From Variovorax paradoxus (GTDB taxonomy: Bacteria; Pseudomonadota; Gammaproteobacteria; Burkholderiales; Burkholderiaceae_C), in NCBI RefSeq assembly GCF_000834655.1, contig NZ_JXQQ01000008.1, positions 248,001 to 312,000 of the forward strand: a stretch of DNA of 64,000 nt, given 5' to 3'. Within the stretch, counting starts at the first letter, position 1. Each line of letters begins with the position of its first letter. Both the position numbers and the translations under genes were made by a program. Of the stretch, positions 36,745 through 46,539 are shown in pieces. Below the pieces are notes generated by a model. The model searched no databases. It saw only the letters and a list, made by a program, of their open reading frames with translations, and was not told the DNA's origin.

Positions 36745-38348
36745 CGATGCGCTTTCTGCCGGTCAACCTGAACGCGCTGCTGGTCGAGCTCGACGACCTG
36801 CCGCAGACGCTGGCGCTGCTGGCCTCGCTGCGCGCCGAGCCCATCGCGGGCATCGAGGAGCTGGTGCCGGCGGCGCGCACGCTGCTGGTCACGTTCCGCC
36901 CGGCCGCCATCGGCGCGGACGAGCTCGTGCGCCGCATCGGGCAGCGCAGCCTGGGCGCACGCGAGGCGCGCGTCGACAAGCGCATCGAGATTGCGGTGCG
37001 CTACGACGGCGAAGACCTGGCCGAAGTGGCCGGGCTGCTGGGCATCGCACCCGAGGAAGTGGTGCGCCGCCACACGGGCAGCGACTACACGGTGGCCTTC
37101 ACCGGCTTTGCGCCCGGCTTCGCCTACCTCTCGGGCGGCGACGCGAGCCTGAACGTGCCGCGCCGCAAGGTGCCGCGCACGCGCATCCCGGCGGGCGCCG
37201 TGGGCCTGGCGGGCAGTTTCAGCGGCGTCTATCCGCAGGCCAGCCCGGGCGGCTGGCAGATCATCGGCATCACCGATGCGCCGATGTGGGACCTGTCGCG
37301 CGAGACGCCCGCGCTGCTGCAGCCGGGCGACACGGTGCGCTTCGTGGATGTCACGGCGCAGCCGCAGGCGGTGCCCGCACCCGCAGCCGTCGCGGTTGTC
37401 CAGCCCGTCGCCGCCAAGGCCGGCAGCGCCTTCGAGGTCCGCGCCGCCGGACTGCAGGCGCTGCTGCAGGACGGCGGCCGCCATGGCCAGGCGAAGCAGG
37501 GCGTGTCCGTCTCGGGCGCGATGGACCGGCGCTCGCTGCAGGCGGCCAACCGGCTGGTCGGCAACGCATCGGACATGGCCTGCCTCGAGATCGCCTACGG
37601 CGGCTTCCAATTCGCCTGCCGTGGCGATGCGGTGGTGGCGATCACCGGTGCCGATGCGCCCCTGACGCTCACCCGCGCCGATGGCACTTCATGGCCGCTG
37701 CCGCGCTACCAGGCGATCGCGCTGGGCGACGGCGACGTGCTCGCGCTCGGCGAACCGCAGGCCGGCATCCGCAGCTACCTGGCGGTGCGCGGCGGCTTCG
37801 ACATGGCGCCGGTGCTCGGCAGCCTTTCGACCGACACGCTCGCGCGCATCGGCCCGCCCGCCCTGGCCACGGGCGATGTGCTGCCCTTGCGCGCGGTTGC
37901 CACCGGCGCGCTGGTCGGCGCGCCCGAAACGCCGCCGGCCGACCTGCCCACGGTGCGCGAGGAAGTCGTGCTCGACATCGTGCTCGGCCCGCGCACCGAC
38001 TGGTTCACGCCCGACGCGCTCGCGCTGCTGTGCAGCCAGTCGTGGGCGGTCACGCCGCAGTCGAACCGCGTGGGCATCCGGCTCGCGGGCGAGGTGCCCC
38101 TGGCGCGCGCCATCCACGCCGAACTGCCGAGCGAAGGCACCGCGCATGGTGCGCTCCAGGTGCCGCCCAGCGGCCAGCCCGTGCTGTTCCTGGCCGACCA
38201 TCCGCTGACCGGCGGCTACCCCGTGGTCGCGTCCGTCGCCACCCATCACCTGGACCGCGCGGGGCAGATTCCCGTGAACGCGCGCGTGCGGTTCAACCCG
38301 ATCCCGGCGCCCGGGCCCGTCGCCCCAAGTGCCTCCAGCATCTCGTGA
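36741..38348 (+). CDS. 5-oxoprolinase subunits B and C fused (KipI-KipA type)
   Basis: 535 aa fusion. Residues 1-~215 are the PxpB/KipI (AHS1) domain with [11 protein letters not shown] and [16 protein letters not shown] Pro/Ala/Val linker (~212-230) joins the PxpC/KipA (AHS2) domain with [30 protein letters not shown] and RGGF. E. coli and Bacillus encode these as two proteins. With PxpA it should form the oxoprolinase. The AHS1-AHS2 pair also occurs in urea carboxylase, of interest because a biotin carboxylase follows after 10 nt. Confidence 0.93.
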   Translation: MTMRFLPVNLNALLVELDDLPQTLALLASLRAEPIAGIEELVPAARTLLVTFRPAAIGADELVRRIGQRSLGAREARVDKRIEIAVRYDGEDLAEVAGLLGIAPEEVVRRHTGSDYTVAFTGFAPGFAYLSGGDASLNVPRRKVPRTRIPAGAVGLAGSFSGVYPQASPGGWQIIGITDAPMWDLSRETPALLQPGDTVRFVDVTAQPQAVPAPAAVAVVQPVAAKAGSAFEVRAAGLQALLQDGGRHGQAKQGVSVSGAMDRRSLQAANRLVGNASDMACLEIAYGGFQFACRGDAVVAITGADAPLTLTRADGTSWPLPRYQAIALGDGDVLALGEPQAGIRSYLAVRGGFDMAPVLGSLSTDTLARIGPPALATGDVLPLRAVATGALVGAPETPPADLPTVREEVVLDIVLGPRTDWFTPDALALLCSQSWAVTPQSNRVGIRLAGEVPLARAIHAELPSEGTAHGALQVPPSGQPVLFLADHPLTGGYPVVASVATHHLDRAGQIPVNARVRFNPIPAPGPVAPSASSIS

Positions 38349-38358
38349 AAGCCCTCCG

Positions 38359-40086
38359 ATGAAAAAACTCCTGATCGCCAACCGCGGCGAAATCGCCGTT
38401 CGCATCGCGCGCGCCTGCGCCGACCACGGTGTGCAGTCGGTCGCCGTCTACGCCGACGCCGACCTGAACGCGCTGCACGCGCGCATGGCCGACGAGGCCT
38501 ACGGGCTCGAAGGCGACAGGCCCGCCGACACCTACCTGAACATCGCCAAGCTGCTTGCCGTGGCCAAGCGCAGCGGAGCCGACGCGGTGCACCCGGGCTA
38601 TGGCTTCCTTTCCGAAAGCGCCGCGTTCGCGCAGGCCGTGATCGACGCCGGGCTTACCTGGGTCGGCCCCTCGCCCGCGGCCATCGCGATGCTGGGCGAC
38701 AAGGTGCAGGCACGCAAGCTCGCGCTGAAGGTGGGTGCGCCGCTGGTGGCGGGCACGGCCGATCCGGTGAAGAACGCGGGCGAGGTGCTCGCATTCGCCG
38801 AGGCGCACGGCCTGCCGGTCGCGATCAAGGCGGCCTTCGGCGGCGGCGGTCGCGGCATCAAGGTGGCGTGGCGGCTCGACGAGGTCGAGGGGCTGTACGA
38901 ATCGGCGGTGCGCGAGGCCGTCACGGCCTTCGGGCGCGGCGAGTGCTATGTGGAGCAGTTCCTCGACCGGCCGCGCCACGTCGAGGCCCAGGTGCTGGCC
39001 GACACGCACGGCAACGTGGTGGTGCTCGGCACGCGCGACTGCTCGCTGCAGCGTCGCAACCAGAAGCTGGTCGAAGAAGCGCCCGCACCCTTCCTCAGTG
39101 ACGAACAGCGCGCGCGCATCCACCAGTCGGCGCGCGACATCTGCGCCGAGGCCGGCTACACCGGCGCGGGCACGGTCGAATTCATGCTGAGCGCGAGCGG
39201 CGCCATCTCCTTCCTCGAGGTCAACACGCGCCTGCAGGTGGAGCACCCGGTGACCGAGGAAACCACGGGCATCGACCTGGTGATCGAGCAGTTGCGCATC
39301 GCCGAGGGGTTGCCGCTGTCGATCACGCAGACGCCGGTGCCGCGCGGCCATGCCTTCGAGTTCCGCATCAACGCCGAGGACGTGGGACGCGGCTTCCTGC
39401 CCGCGCCGGGGCCGGTGAAGGTGTTCGAGGCGCCCTCGGGCCCGGGCGTGCGCGTGGACACGGGCGTGGACGCGGGCTCGCAGGTGCCGGGCACCTTCGA
39501 TTCGCTGATGGCCAAGCTCATCGTCACCGGCGCCACGCGCGCGCAGGCCATCGCGCGCGCGCGCCGTGCGCTGAAGGAATTCCGCATCGAGGGCCTGCCC
39601 ACGGTGCTGCCATTCCACCGCGCCGTGATGACGCACCCGGACTTCGTCTCGGGCGATGCCTTCAAGGTGCACACGCGCTGGATCGAGACGGACTTTGCCA
39701 ACGGCGAGGCGCCCGCCATGCGGCCAGACCCGGCGCCCGACACCGCGCTGCTGCGCACCGCGATCGAAGTGGACGGCAAGCGCATGGCGCTGGGCCTGCC
39801 TGCGGTGCTGCTGGGTGGGTTGTCGGCTGCCGCAGGAACGCCGGGCATCGCGGCGGCCGAAGCGCCTGCGGCCGATGCCGCGGCGGTTGCCGCGCCCGTG
39901 TCGGGCACGCTGCAGGGCTGGAAGGTGGCCGACGGCGACGAGGTGGCGCAGGGCGCCGTCGTCGCCGTGATGGAGGCCATGAAGATGGAGATGCAGGTCG
40001 TCGCGCACCGCGCGGGGCGCATCGCCTTCTCGGTGGCGACGGGCGGCTATGTGGCGGCGGGCGCCACGCTCGCGACCATCGGCTGA
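38359..40086 (+). CDS. Biotin carboxylase fused to biotin carrier domain
   Basis: 575 aa. Residues 1-~450 form a complete biotin carboxylase: [29 protein letters not shown]-grasp [22 protein letters not shown]. After an Ala-rich linker the end is a biotinyl domain with EAMKMEM, biotinyl-Lys542. No carboxyltransferase of the usual acyl-CoA kind adjoins it; the only possible partner is the AHS1-AHS2 protein upstream. So its role may be in oxoproline or a urea-like amide rather than fatty acid synthesis. The ATG at 38359 fits the family start; one 30 nt upstream overlaps pxpBC. Confidence 0.9.
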   Translation: MKKLLIANRGEIAVRIARACADHGVQSVAVYADADLNALHARMADEAYGLEGDRPADTYLNIAKLLAVAKRSGADAVHPGYGFLSESAAFAQAVIDAGLTWVGPSPAAIAMLGDKVQARKLALKVGAPLVAGTADPVKNAGEVLAFAEAHGLPVAIKAAFGGGGRGIKVAWRLDEVEGLYESAVREAVTAFGRGECYVEQFLDRPRHVEAQVLADTHGNVVVLGTRDCSLQRRNQKLVEEAPAPFLSDEQRARIHQSARDICAEAGYTGAGTVEFMLSASGAISFLEVNTRLQVEHPVTEETTGIDLVIEQLRIAEGLPLSITQTPVPRGHAFEFRINAEDVGRGFLPAPGPVKVFEAPSGPGVRVDTGVDAGSQVPGTFDSLMAKLIVTGATRAQAIARARRALKEFRIEGLPTVLPFHRAVMTHPDFVSGDAFKVHTRWIETDFANGEAPAMRPDPAPDTALLRTAIEVDGKRMALGLPAVLLGGLSAAAGTPGIAAAEAPAADAAAVAAPVSGTLQGWKVADGDEVAQGAVVAVMEAMKMEMQVVAHRAGRIAFSVATGGYVAAGATLATIG

Positions 40087-40090
40087 TGCC

Positions 40091-41098
40091 ATGGAGCACC
40101 TCGCCCTGACGCGTCGGTCCTTCCACATGCTGGCGTGCGGTGCGGGGAGTTTGTGCGCGCTGCCGCCCGCCTGGGCCGCGCCCGGCGCCGTCGTGTGGCG
40201 GCTGGCCACCGGCTATCCGGCGGAGAACTTCCACACCGTCAACCTCGTGGCGATGGCGCGCGAGGTCGAGCAGGCCACCCAGGGGCAGCTGCGCGTCGAG
40301 GTCCATCCGAAAAACACGCTGTTCGCGATGAACGCCATCCGCGCGGCGGTGCAGGACGGCAAGGCCGAGGCCGGCGAAGCCATCATGAGCAGCCTGGTCG
40401 CCGAGGTGCCGCTCGCGGGCGCCGACTCGGTGCCGTTCATCACGCACGGCTACGCCGACGCGATGCGGCTGTGGCGCATCCAGCGCCCGCTGATCGAGCG
40501 CGAGTTCACGCAGCGCGGCCTGCGCGTGCTCTATGCCGTGGCCTGGCCGCCGCAGGGCCTGTACGCGAACCGCCCGCTGGCCGGCATGGGCGATGTGCGC
40601 GGCCTGCGCATGCGCGCCTACAACGCCACCACTGCGCGCATCGCCACGCTGATGGGTGCGGTGCCGGTCGACGTGCCGGCCGCCGAACTCGACAAGGCGC
40701 TGGCCGACGGCCGCATCGACTGCATGCTGACCTCGGCCGTTACGGGGGTGGAAAGCCGGGTGTGGCAGTCGATGCGCTTCTTCTACGACATCGACGCCTG
40801 GTTTCCGAAGAACCTGGTGTTCGCCAACGGCAAGGCCTGGGACGCGCTGGCCGCGCCCTCGCGCGACGCGCTGCAGACCGCCTGCGCGGCCGCCGAGCGG
40901 CGCGGCTGGGCGGACAGCGCCGCCGCCGCGGCCCGCTCGATGGACGAACTGCGCCGCAACGGGGTGAAGACCGAGCCGGTGTCCTATCTGTTCAACCGCG
41001 ACCTGCGGCGCCTGGGCGAGCACTTTTCGCTGGACTGGGTCAGGCAGGTGGGGGTGGGGGCGAACGACATCTTCATTCCGTATTTCGACGGGCGCTGA
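40091..41098 (+). CDS. TRAP-transporter-type (DctP) substrate-binding protein
   Basis: 335 aa, exported. LTRRSFHMLACGAG at the N-terminus is a Tat-like signal cut near PAWAAP. The mature part has VWRLATGYPAENFHT, DVRGLRMRAYN and RIDCMLTSAVTG, the DctP fold pattern. No DctQ/DctM membrane subunits are nearby. It starts 4 nt after the carboxylase gene and looks like the last gene of the oxoproline operon, so it may deliver 5-oxoproline or a related acid. Confidence 0.85.
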   Translation: MEHLALTRRSFHMLACGAGSLCALPPAWAAPGAVVWRLATGYPAENFHTVNLVAMAREVEQATQGQLRVEVHPKNTLFAMNAIRAAVQDGKAEAGEAIMSSLVAEVPLAGADSVPFITHGYADAMRLWRIQRPLIEREFTQRGLRVLYAVAWPPQGLYANRPLAGMGDVRGLRMRAYNATTARIATLMGAVPVDVPAAELDKALADGRIDCMLTSAVTGVESRVWQSMRFFYDIDAWFPKNLVFANGKAWDALAAPSRDALQTACAAAERRGWADSAAAAARSMDELRRNGVKTEPVSYLFNRDLRRLGEHFSLDWVRQVGVGANDIFIPYFDGR

Positions 41099-41155
41099 GG
41101 GACGCGGGGCGCGGCGCAAGGCCCGCTTAGACCCCAGGGCGCTCCTGTCACGCCC

Positions 41156-41178
41156 GCTTGCGCATAATTGACGCAAGC
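41156..41178. promoter_or_regulatory. Palindrome over the oxyR promoter
   Basis: GCTTGCG (41156-41162) and CGCAAGC (41172-41178) are perfect 7-bp arms around CATAATTGA. CATAAT (41163-41168) is a good -10 element. The right arm ends just before the oxyR ATG at 41180. LysR-type regulators commonly repress themselves from such a site. Confidence 0.45.
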
Positions 41179-41179
41179 T

Positions 41180-42145
41180 ATGACTCTCACCGAACTCAAA
41201 TACATCGTCGCAGTAGCCCGCGAACGGCACTTCGGCAAGGCGGCCGAGGCCTGCTACGTCTCCCAACCGACCCTCTCGGTGGCCATCAAGAAGCTCGAGG
41301 ATGAGCTGGAGGTCAAGCTCTTCGAGCGCAGCGCCGGCGAAGTGACCGTCACGCCGCTGGGCGAGCAGATCGTGCAGCAGGCGCAAAGCGTGCTCGACCA
41401 GGCCGCCAGCATCAAGGAAATCGCCAAGCGCGGCAAAGACCCGCTTGCCGGACCGCTCAACCTGGGCGTGATCTACACCATCGGCCCGTATCTCCTGCCC
41501 GACCTGGTGCGCCAGGTGATCGCACGCACGCCGCAGATGCCGCTGGTGCTGCAGGAGAACTTCACCGCCAAGCTGCTGGAGATGCTGCGTGCCGGCGAAA
41601 TCGACTGCGCGATCATGGCCGAGCCCTTTCCCGATACGGGCCTGGCGATGGCGCCGCTGTACGACGAGCCTTTCATGGCCGCGCTGCCGGTCAATCACAA
41701 GTTTGCCGGCCGCGAATCGATCACCTCCGACGAGCTGCAGAACGAGACCATGCTGCTGCTGGGCACCGGCCACTGCTTTCGCGACCACGTGCTCGAGGTG
41801 TGCCCCGAGTTCGCGCGCTTCTCCAGCAATGCCGAAGGCATCCGCAAGAGCTTCGAGGGCTCGTCGCTGGAGACCATCAAGCACATGGTGGCCTCGGGCA
41901 TGGGCGTGACGCTGGTGCCGCGGTTGTCGGTGCCGGCCGAGGCGCTCAAGCCCAAGCCCAAGGGCAAGAAAGACGCCGAGCAGATGCTGCGCTACCTGCC
42001 GGTGCGCGACGCGCACGACCGCGAGCCGCCCACGCGCCGCGTGGTGCTGGCGTGGCGGCGCACCTTCACGCGCTACGAGGCGATCGCCGCGCTGCGCAAT
42101 GCCATCTATGCCTGCGAGTTGCCGGGCGTCAAACGTTTGTCCTGA
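41180..42145 (+). CDS. oxyR: Hydrogen-peroxide sensor OxyR
   Basis: LysR-family activator of peroxide defence genes. 321 aa from the ATG at 41180. The HTH is at ~18-37 (FGKAAEACYVSQPTLSVAIK). The redox pair is Cys199 and Cys208 in GHCFRDHVLEVC, the same numbers as in E. coli OxyR. A TTG 12 nt upstream is less likely. dps, a classical OxyR target, is the next gene on the same strand. Confidence 0.95.
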   Translation: MTLTELKYIVAVARERHFGKAAEACYVSQPTLSVAIKKLEDELEVKLFERSAGEVTVTPLGEQIVQQAQSVLDQAASIKEIAKRGKDPLAGPLNLGVIYTIGPYLLPDLVRQVIARTPQMPLVLQENFTAKLLEMLRAGEIDCAIMAEPFPDTGLAMAPLYDEPFMAALPVNHKFAGRESITSDELQNETMLLLGTGHCFRDHVLEVCPEFARFSSNAEGIRKSFEGSSLETIKHMVASGMGVTLVPRLSVPAEALKPKPKGKKDAEQMLRYLPVRDAHDREPPTRRVVLAWRRTFTRYEAIAALRNAIYACELPGVKRLS

Positions 42146-42279
42146 CGATTTGCGAAGTCGGCCTACGTGCCGGCCGTTTTGAATCGTTGATCGCTGGGAT
42201 AGAGTGACGCTGTTGCGAAGCCGCGTGCCGGCTTCGAGAATCGACATGTTCATCTCAACTTGAAGAAAGACCACTCGCC

Positions 42280-42861
42280 ATGGCCAAAGCTCCAAAGAAA
42301 ACCAAGCCAGCGTCCACCCCCTCCTCGGGCAAGGTGCCCAAAAAGGGCGGCGCCATCGTCGCGCAGGAGTCCGGCAGCCGCAACGCGCCGATCATCAACA
42401 TCGGCATCGAGCGCCAGGACCGCGCGGCCATCGCCGAAGGCCTGAGCCGCGTGCTGGCCGACACCTACACGCTGTATCTCACGACGCACAACTTCCACTG
42501 GAACGTGACCGGCCCGCACTTCAACTCGCTGCATGCGATGTTCATGGGCCAGTACACCGAGCTGTGGGGCGCGACCGACGTGCTCGCCGAACGCATTCGC
42601 GCCCTCGGCCACTACGCGCCGGGCTCGTACGCCGAGTTCAGCAAGATCGCCACCGTGCCCGACGTGCCCCAGAACCCGCCCAAGGCGATGGAGATGGTGC
42701 GCATCCTGGTGAAGGGCCACGAAACGGTCTCCCGCATCGCGCGCGAATTCATCCCCGTGGCCGAAGAGGCCGGCGACGATCCGACCGCCGACATGCTGAC
42801 CGCGCGCTGCACGGTGCACGATCAGACCGCCTGGATGCTGCGTTCGCTGCTCGAGGATTGA
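42280..42861 (+). CDS. dps: Dps-family DNA-protecting ferritin
   Basis: 193 aa; oxidises iron with hydrogen peroxide and stores it, often binding DNA. A Lys/Pro-rich N-terminal tail ([17 protein letters not shown]) could contact DNA. Ferroxidase residues lie in [13 protein letters not shown] and [19 protein letters not shown]. It is 134 bp downstream of oxyR with its own leader, so separate transcription is likely. A terminator follows. Confidence 0.95.
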   Translation: MAKAPKKTKPASTPSSGKVPKKGGAIVAQESGSRNAPIINIGIERQDRAAIAEGLSRVLADTYTLYLTTHNFHWNVTGPHFNSLHAMFMGQYTELWGATDVLAERIRALGHYAPGSYAEFSKIATVPDVPQNPPKAMEMVRILVKGHETVSRIAREFIPVAEEAGDDPTADMLTARCTVHDQTAWMLRSLLED

Positions 42862-42898
42862 GTTGACGGGCATCCCGGAATCCGGGAAGCGAAAACAG

Positions 42899-42925
42899 AG
42901 AGCGGCACAATGGCCGCTCTTTTTT
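42899..42925 (+). terminator. Rho-independent terminator after dps
   Basis: Stem AGAGCGGC (42899-42906) / GCCGCTCT (42913-42920), loop ACAATG, then T-run 42920-42925. It lies between dps and ubiA. Confidence 0.88.
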
Positions 42926-42955
42926 CGTCCGTCGTTTTCGTCCTTCTGCCGCCGC

Positions 42956-43816
42956 ATGCTTGCCCGTCGTCTCGCGCTCTACCTCGACCTGATCCGCTGG
43001 AACCGCCCTGCCGGCTGGCTGTTGCTGCTCTGGCCCACGCTGGGCGCGCTCTGGTTCGCGGCCGACGGCTGGCCGGGCTGGCAGCTGGTCGTGGTGTTCA
43101 CGCTCGGCACCTTCCTCATGCGCAGCGCGGGCTGCTGCGTCAACGACGTGGCCGACCGCGACTTCGACCGGCACGTCAAGCGCACCGCCCAGCGGCCCGT
43201 GACGAGCGGCGCCATCTCGGTCAGGGAAGCGCTCGCGCTCGGCGCCGTGCTCGCACTCATGGCCTTCGGGCTGGTGCTCACCACCAACCGGGTGACGGTG
43301 CTGTGGTCGTTCGCTGCGCTGGCCATCACGCTGATCTATCCGTTCGCCAAGCGCTTCGTGTCGATCCCGCAGGCGGTGCTGGGCATTGCCTTCAGCTTCG
43401 GCATCCCGATGGCCTTCGCGGCGGTGCAGTCCACAGTGCCGGTGTTCGCCGCGTGGCTCTTGGCCGGCAACCTCTTCTGGGTGCTTGCCTACGACACCGA
43501 GTACGCGATGGTCGACCGCGACGACGACCTCAAGATCGGCATGAAGACCTCGGCCATCACCTTCGGCCGCTTGGACGTGGCGGCCGTGATGATGAGCTAC
43601 GCGATCTTCCTGGCGGTCTGGGCGTGGGCCGGTGCCAGCCGGTCATTGGGCGTGCTGTTCTTCGCGGGGATCGCCATCGCTGCAGGGCAGGCGCTCTGGC
43701 ACTGGCGGTTGATTCGCGATCGGACCCGCGACGGCTGCTTCAAGGCCTTCCGGCTGAATCATTGGCTGGGCTTCACGGTGTTCGCCGGCGTTGTCGCCGG
43801 CTACGCCATCCGTTGA
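42956..43816 (+). CDS. ubiA: 4-hydroxybenzoate polyprenyltransferase
   Basis: Membrane prenyltransferase of ubiquinone synthesis. 286 aa from the ATG at 42956 (E. coli 290). Prenyl-diphosphate-binding motifs NDVADRDFD (63-71) and [12 protein letters not shown] (~182-193) are intact. About nine membrane helices. Upstream in-frame codons overlap the terminator and are not family-like. Confidence 0.95.
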   Translation: MLARRLALYLDLIRWNRPAGWLLLLWPTLGALWFAADGWPGWQLVVVFTLGTFLMRSAGCCVNDVADRDFDRHVKRTAQRPVTSGAISVREALALGAVLALMAFGLVLTTNRVTVLWSFAALAITLIYPFAKRFVSIPQAVLGIAFSFGIPMAFAAVQSTVPVFAAWLLAGNLFWVLAYDTEYAMVDRDDDLKIGMKTSAITFGRLDVAAVMMSYAIFLAVWAWAGASRSLGVLFFAGIAIAAGQALWHWRLIRDRTRDGCFKAFRLNHWLGFTVFAGVVAGYAIR

Positions 43817-43826
43817 AGGAGCGCGC

Positions 43827-44294
43827 ATGCTCGACCGCCTGACGCAGAAGATCGGCCAGGAAGGCCTGTCCGAGTGGCATGCCATCACGCAGCAGATGGT
43901 CGACCAGTACGCGGTGCTTTCGGGCGATGGCGAAGGCGAATGGATCCACCTCGACCCGGAGCGCGCGGCCTGCGAGGCGAGCTACGGCGGCACGATCGTG
44001 CCGGGCTTCTTCCAGGTCTCGCACCTGATCCGGCTGACTGGCGAGGCCATGCGCACGCTGCTGCAGTTCGATTCGAACCACGCGCTGAACTATGGATTCG
44101 ACCGCCTGCGCTTCGTCAGGCCGATGCCGGTGGGCGCACGCTTCCGGGCGCGTGTGCGCATCCTGGGCGCGACGCCCAAGGGAGAAGATGGCTTTCTGCT
44201 GAAGGAAGAGGTGCTGCTCGAACTCGAGGACGGCACCGTCACGCTGGCGGCCGAGTGGCTGTTTTTCCTCGGGCCGCGCGCGCTTGCCGGCTGA
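43827..44294 (+). CDS. MaoC-like hot-dog-fold dehydratase
   Basis: 155 aa. WHAITQQMVDQYAVLSGDG, YGGTIVPGFFQVSHL and NYGFDRLRFVRPMPVGARFRA follow the MaoC/R-specific enoyl-CoA hydratase pattern, including the hydratase-2 Asp/His region around residue 38-58. GAAGGAG precedes the ATG. It is 10 nt after ubiA and ends 6 nt from convergent proC. Confidence 0.87.
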   Translation: MLDRLTQKIGQEGLSEWHAITQQMVDQYAVLSGDGEGEWIHLDPERAACEASYGGTIVPGFFQVSHLIRLTGEAMRTLLQFDSNHALNYGFDRLRFVRPMPVGARFRARVRILGATPKGEDGFLLKEEVLLELEDGTVTLAAEWLFFLGPRALAG

Positions 44295-44300
44295 TCGGGC

Positions 44301-45158
44301 TCAGCCGCGCCCGAATTCGTCGCCCAGCTCGGCCGCCCGCTTCTGCGCGGCGCGAATGGCGGTCTTGAACTGCGCCTTGACGTCCGCGCCTTCCAGCGAA
44401 GTGATCGCCGCGTAGGTCGTGCCGCCCTTGGAGGTCACGCGCTCGCGCAGCACCGAAGGTGGCTCGGTCGCGCTGTGCGCCAGCGCCGAGGCGCCGGTGA
44501 AGGTGCCGATGGCCAGCCGCTGGGCCTGGTCGGGCGTGAGGCCCATCTCGACGCCGGCTTCGGTCATCGCCTCGATGAAATAGAACACGTAGGCCGGGCC
44601 CGAGCCGGACATGGCGGTGACCGCGTCGAGTGCGGGTTCGGCATCGACCCAAAGCAACTCGCCAGTGGGTGTGAGCAACTGGCTGACGAGCGCCCGATCG
44701 GCGCCGGTGACGTCCGGCCGCGCGAAGAGGCCCGTCATGCCCTGGCCGACCAGTGCGGGCGTGTTGGGCATGGCGCGCACCACGCGTTCGGTGCCGACCC
44801 AGCGGGCGATGCTGTCCGACGGAATGCCTGCGGCCACGCTCAGGTGGAGTGCGTCCCCGGCGAATGCGCGCACCTGCTTGGCAGCTTCGGCGAAGGTCTG
44901 CGGCTTCACGGCCCACACCACGACGGCGCAGCGCGAAAGACCCTCGCCGGCCTCGGTCTCTGCCGTGATGCCGAAGGACTGCGCGAGCTTCGTGCGCGCC
45001 GCCTCGAAGGGCTCGACCACCTCGAACGCGTCGGCCGGCGTGCCTTGCTGGATCAGGCCGCCGATGATGGCGCTGGCCATGTTGCCGCCGCCGATGAAGG
45101 CGATGGGCGGCAGGGGTGCGGGGGCGGTACGGGGCAGGAAGGTTACGGCGATGGTCAT
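44301..45158 (-). CDS. proC: Pyrroline-5-carboxylate reductase
   Basis: Last step of proline synthesis, NAD(P)H-dependent. 285 aa from the ATG at 45158 (family ~270). FIGGGNMASAIIGGL is the Rossmann motif and MSGSGPAYVFYFIEAM the P5CR signature. The start overlaps the stop of the upstream phytase-like gene. Confidence 0.95.
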   Translation of the reverse strand: MTIAVTFLPRTAPAPLPPIAFIGGGNMASAIIGGLIQQGTPADAFEVVEPFEAARTKLAQSFGITAETEAGEGLSRCAVVVWAVKPQTFAEAAKQVRAFAGDALHLSVAAGIPSDSIARWVGTERVVRAMPNTPALVGQGMTGLFARPDVTGADRALVSQLLTPTGELLWVDAEPALDAVTAMSGSGPAYVFYFIEAMTEAGVEMGLTPDQAQRLAIGTFTGASALAHSATEPPSVLRERVTSKGGTTYAAITSLEGADVKAQFKTAIRAAQKRAAELGDEFGRG

Positions 45159-46324
45159 GGTCGGTCGATGTATTCGAAGGCGGCGAACTGGGTCACTTGC
45201 AGCGGGTTGAAATTGTCGTCGCTCACGACCACCAGCAGGCGGTTGCCGTTGGCCAGCGGCGGTCCCCAGCACATGCCCTCGGTGTTGTCGAGGCGGGACA
45301 GGCCGAGTGCGGCGAAGTCGGCCACCAGGGTCTTGGCAACGGGCTGGTGGTTGCCTGGGGCGAGCGCATCGACGGCGAGCACGTCGCTGGCGGCGCGGGT
45401 GTCGACTTCGTAGAGGCGCAGCGAGTTGCCGGCGCCGGTGGCATAGGCGCGCTCGAGCACCAGCATGCGGTGCGCATCGAGCATCAGCACCTCGCTCACG
45501 CCGTTGTCGGCGTAGCTGCCGGGGATCAGGGGCCGAAGGGGGATGGCGTCGGGAACGTAGGCGATCTGGCGGGTGGTTTTGCCGGTATCCAGGTCGACCT
45601 GGGTGAAGCGGCAGGGGCCACCGGGCGCACGGACGCTAGGGATGGGCCCGTCCTGTATCAGGGCGTTTTCCATCGAGAGCCAGGCGAAGCGGCCGTCGGG
45701 CGTGAGGGCGATGCCTTCGAAGGTCAGGTTGTCGCGCGGACCGCGGCGCTGGGCCGGGTCGGGCGTGAACATGGCGGGCAGGGCGAATTCGCGCAGAAAA
45801 CGGCCGTCGCGCGCCGATTCATACAGCGCGGGGCCGAAACCCCGGGCGATGTCGCCTTCGCTGGTCCAGAGCAGGGTGCCGGTGGATGAGCGCAAGCGGA
45901 TGGCTTCGGGGTCGGGAACCGGGAGCCCGGCGATCGCGTGCCGCCGGTCGGGCCAAGGTCCGCCGCCCGGGCGTTGCAGCTCAACAACGCCGGTCGGCTC
46001 TGGCTGGGCGGCTTGCGGGAGGGGCCAGCGCGCCGTATAGCAGCGGACGGGTGCAAGGTCTGACCGGTCGTCGCTGATAAGCAGGTACTCACCTCGGGCG
46101 GCGTCGTAGTCGATGCCGGAGAGGCCGCCGGCCGTGGTGTCTTCTATATGCAGCCGGTGCGCCCAGCGCGCCTCGGCGATGCACCGCAAGCGTCCGGTGG
46201 CTGGAACTGGCGCTGCGCTGCCGCATCCGGCAAGGCCCAGCGCCAGCGCGGCAGCTGCACTTCCAAGAAGGCTGCGGCGGGTAGGGAGCGGTGGTGAAAG
46301 ATGGGTTCGGGCAGTGGCGCGCAC
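45155..46324 (-). CDS. Phytase/esterase-like lipoprotein
   Basis: 389 aa from a GTG at 46324. A Tat-type signal (PTRRSLLGSAAAALAL) ends in lipobox LAGC (Cys34). The rest has GGLSGIDYDAARGEYLLISDDRS, PDPEAIRL, NLTFEGIALTPDGRFAW and LDNTEGMCWGP, matching the 'esterase-like activity of phytase' beta-propeller domain. Substrate unknown. An ATG at 46414 would give a longer form reaching into the rplN promoter, hence the GTG choice; this start is uncertain. It overlaps proC by 4 nt. Confidence 0.8.
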   Translation of the reverse strand: MRATARTHLSPPLPTRRSLLGSAAAALALGLAGCGSAAPVPATGRLRCIAEARWAHRLHIEDTTAGGLSGIDYDAARGEYLLISDDRSDLAPVRCYTARWPLPQAAQPEPTGVVELQRPGGGPWPDRRHAIAGLPVPDPEAIRLRSSTGTLLWTSEGDIARGFGPALYESARDGRFLREFALPAMFTPDPAQRRGPRDNLTFEGIALTPDGRFAWLSMENALIQDGPIPSVRAPGGPCRFTQVDLDTGKTTRQIAYVPDAIPLRPLIPGSYADNGVSEVLMLDAHRMLVLERAYATGAGNSLRLYEVDTRAASDVLAVDALAPGNHQPVAKTLVADFAALGLSRLDNTEGMCWGPPLANGNRLLVVVSDDNFNPLQVTQFAAFEYIDRP

Positions 46325-46367
46325 GCCTTGGAGTCTAGTGCCAGCACGTGGTGGTGTAATGAGTCGG

Positions 46368-46396
46368 TTGACATCGGCAGAAGTGCCTGCAATAAT
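46368..46396 (+). promoter_or_regulatory. Sigma-70 promoter of the spc operon
   Basis: TTGACA (46368-46373), 17-nt spacer, AATAAT (46391-46396): a full -35 match and a 5/6 -10 match. It is 144 nt upstream of rplN and on its strand. Confidence 0.8.
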
Positions 46397-46401
46397 CGCG
46401 G

Positions 46402-46539
46402 GCTTCGCTTCCAAAAGGCGAAGCTTTCAGCCCAAAGCGGAAGTGCCTCGAGTGGTTCGAGGCGCCAACGACGGGCCCAAGACTGACCGCGGTGTCTCCC
46501 TCCTGGAGGCTCATCGGTACAAGTTGGGAATATCAAGAA
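46402..46539 (+). promoter_or_regulatory. Structured leader of the spc operon mRNA
   Basis: Holds hairpins GCTTCGC (46402-46408) / GCGAAGC (46418-46424) and GCCTCGA (46445-46451) / TCGAGGC (46457-46463), then the palindromic TCCCTCCTGGAGGC near the rplN start. It may stabilise the mRNA or bind a ribosomal protein; no known motif is recognised. Confidence 0.5.

Noticed and set aside
39662-42295. 877-residue minus-strand ORF covering three plus-strand genes
   Set aside because: It spans the DctP, oxyR and dps region in antisense; those genes have clear motifs, while this frame has none.
46325-46414. Longer form of the phytase-like lipoprotein from the ATG at 46414
   Set aside because: It would place 30 residues before the Tat signal and cover the spc promoter; a GTG at 46324 gives a normal signal peptide. 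Not fully excluded.
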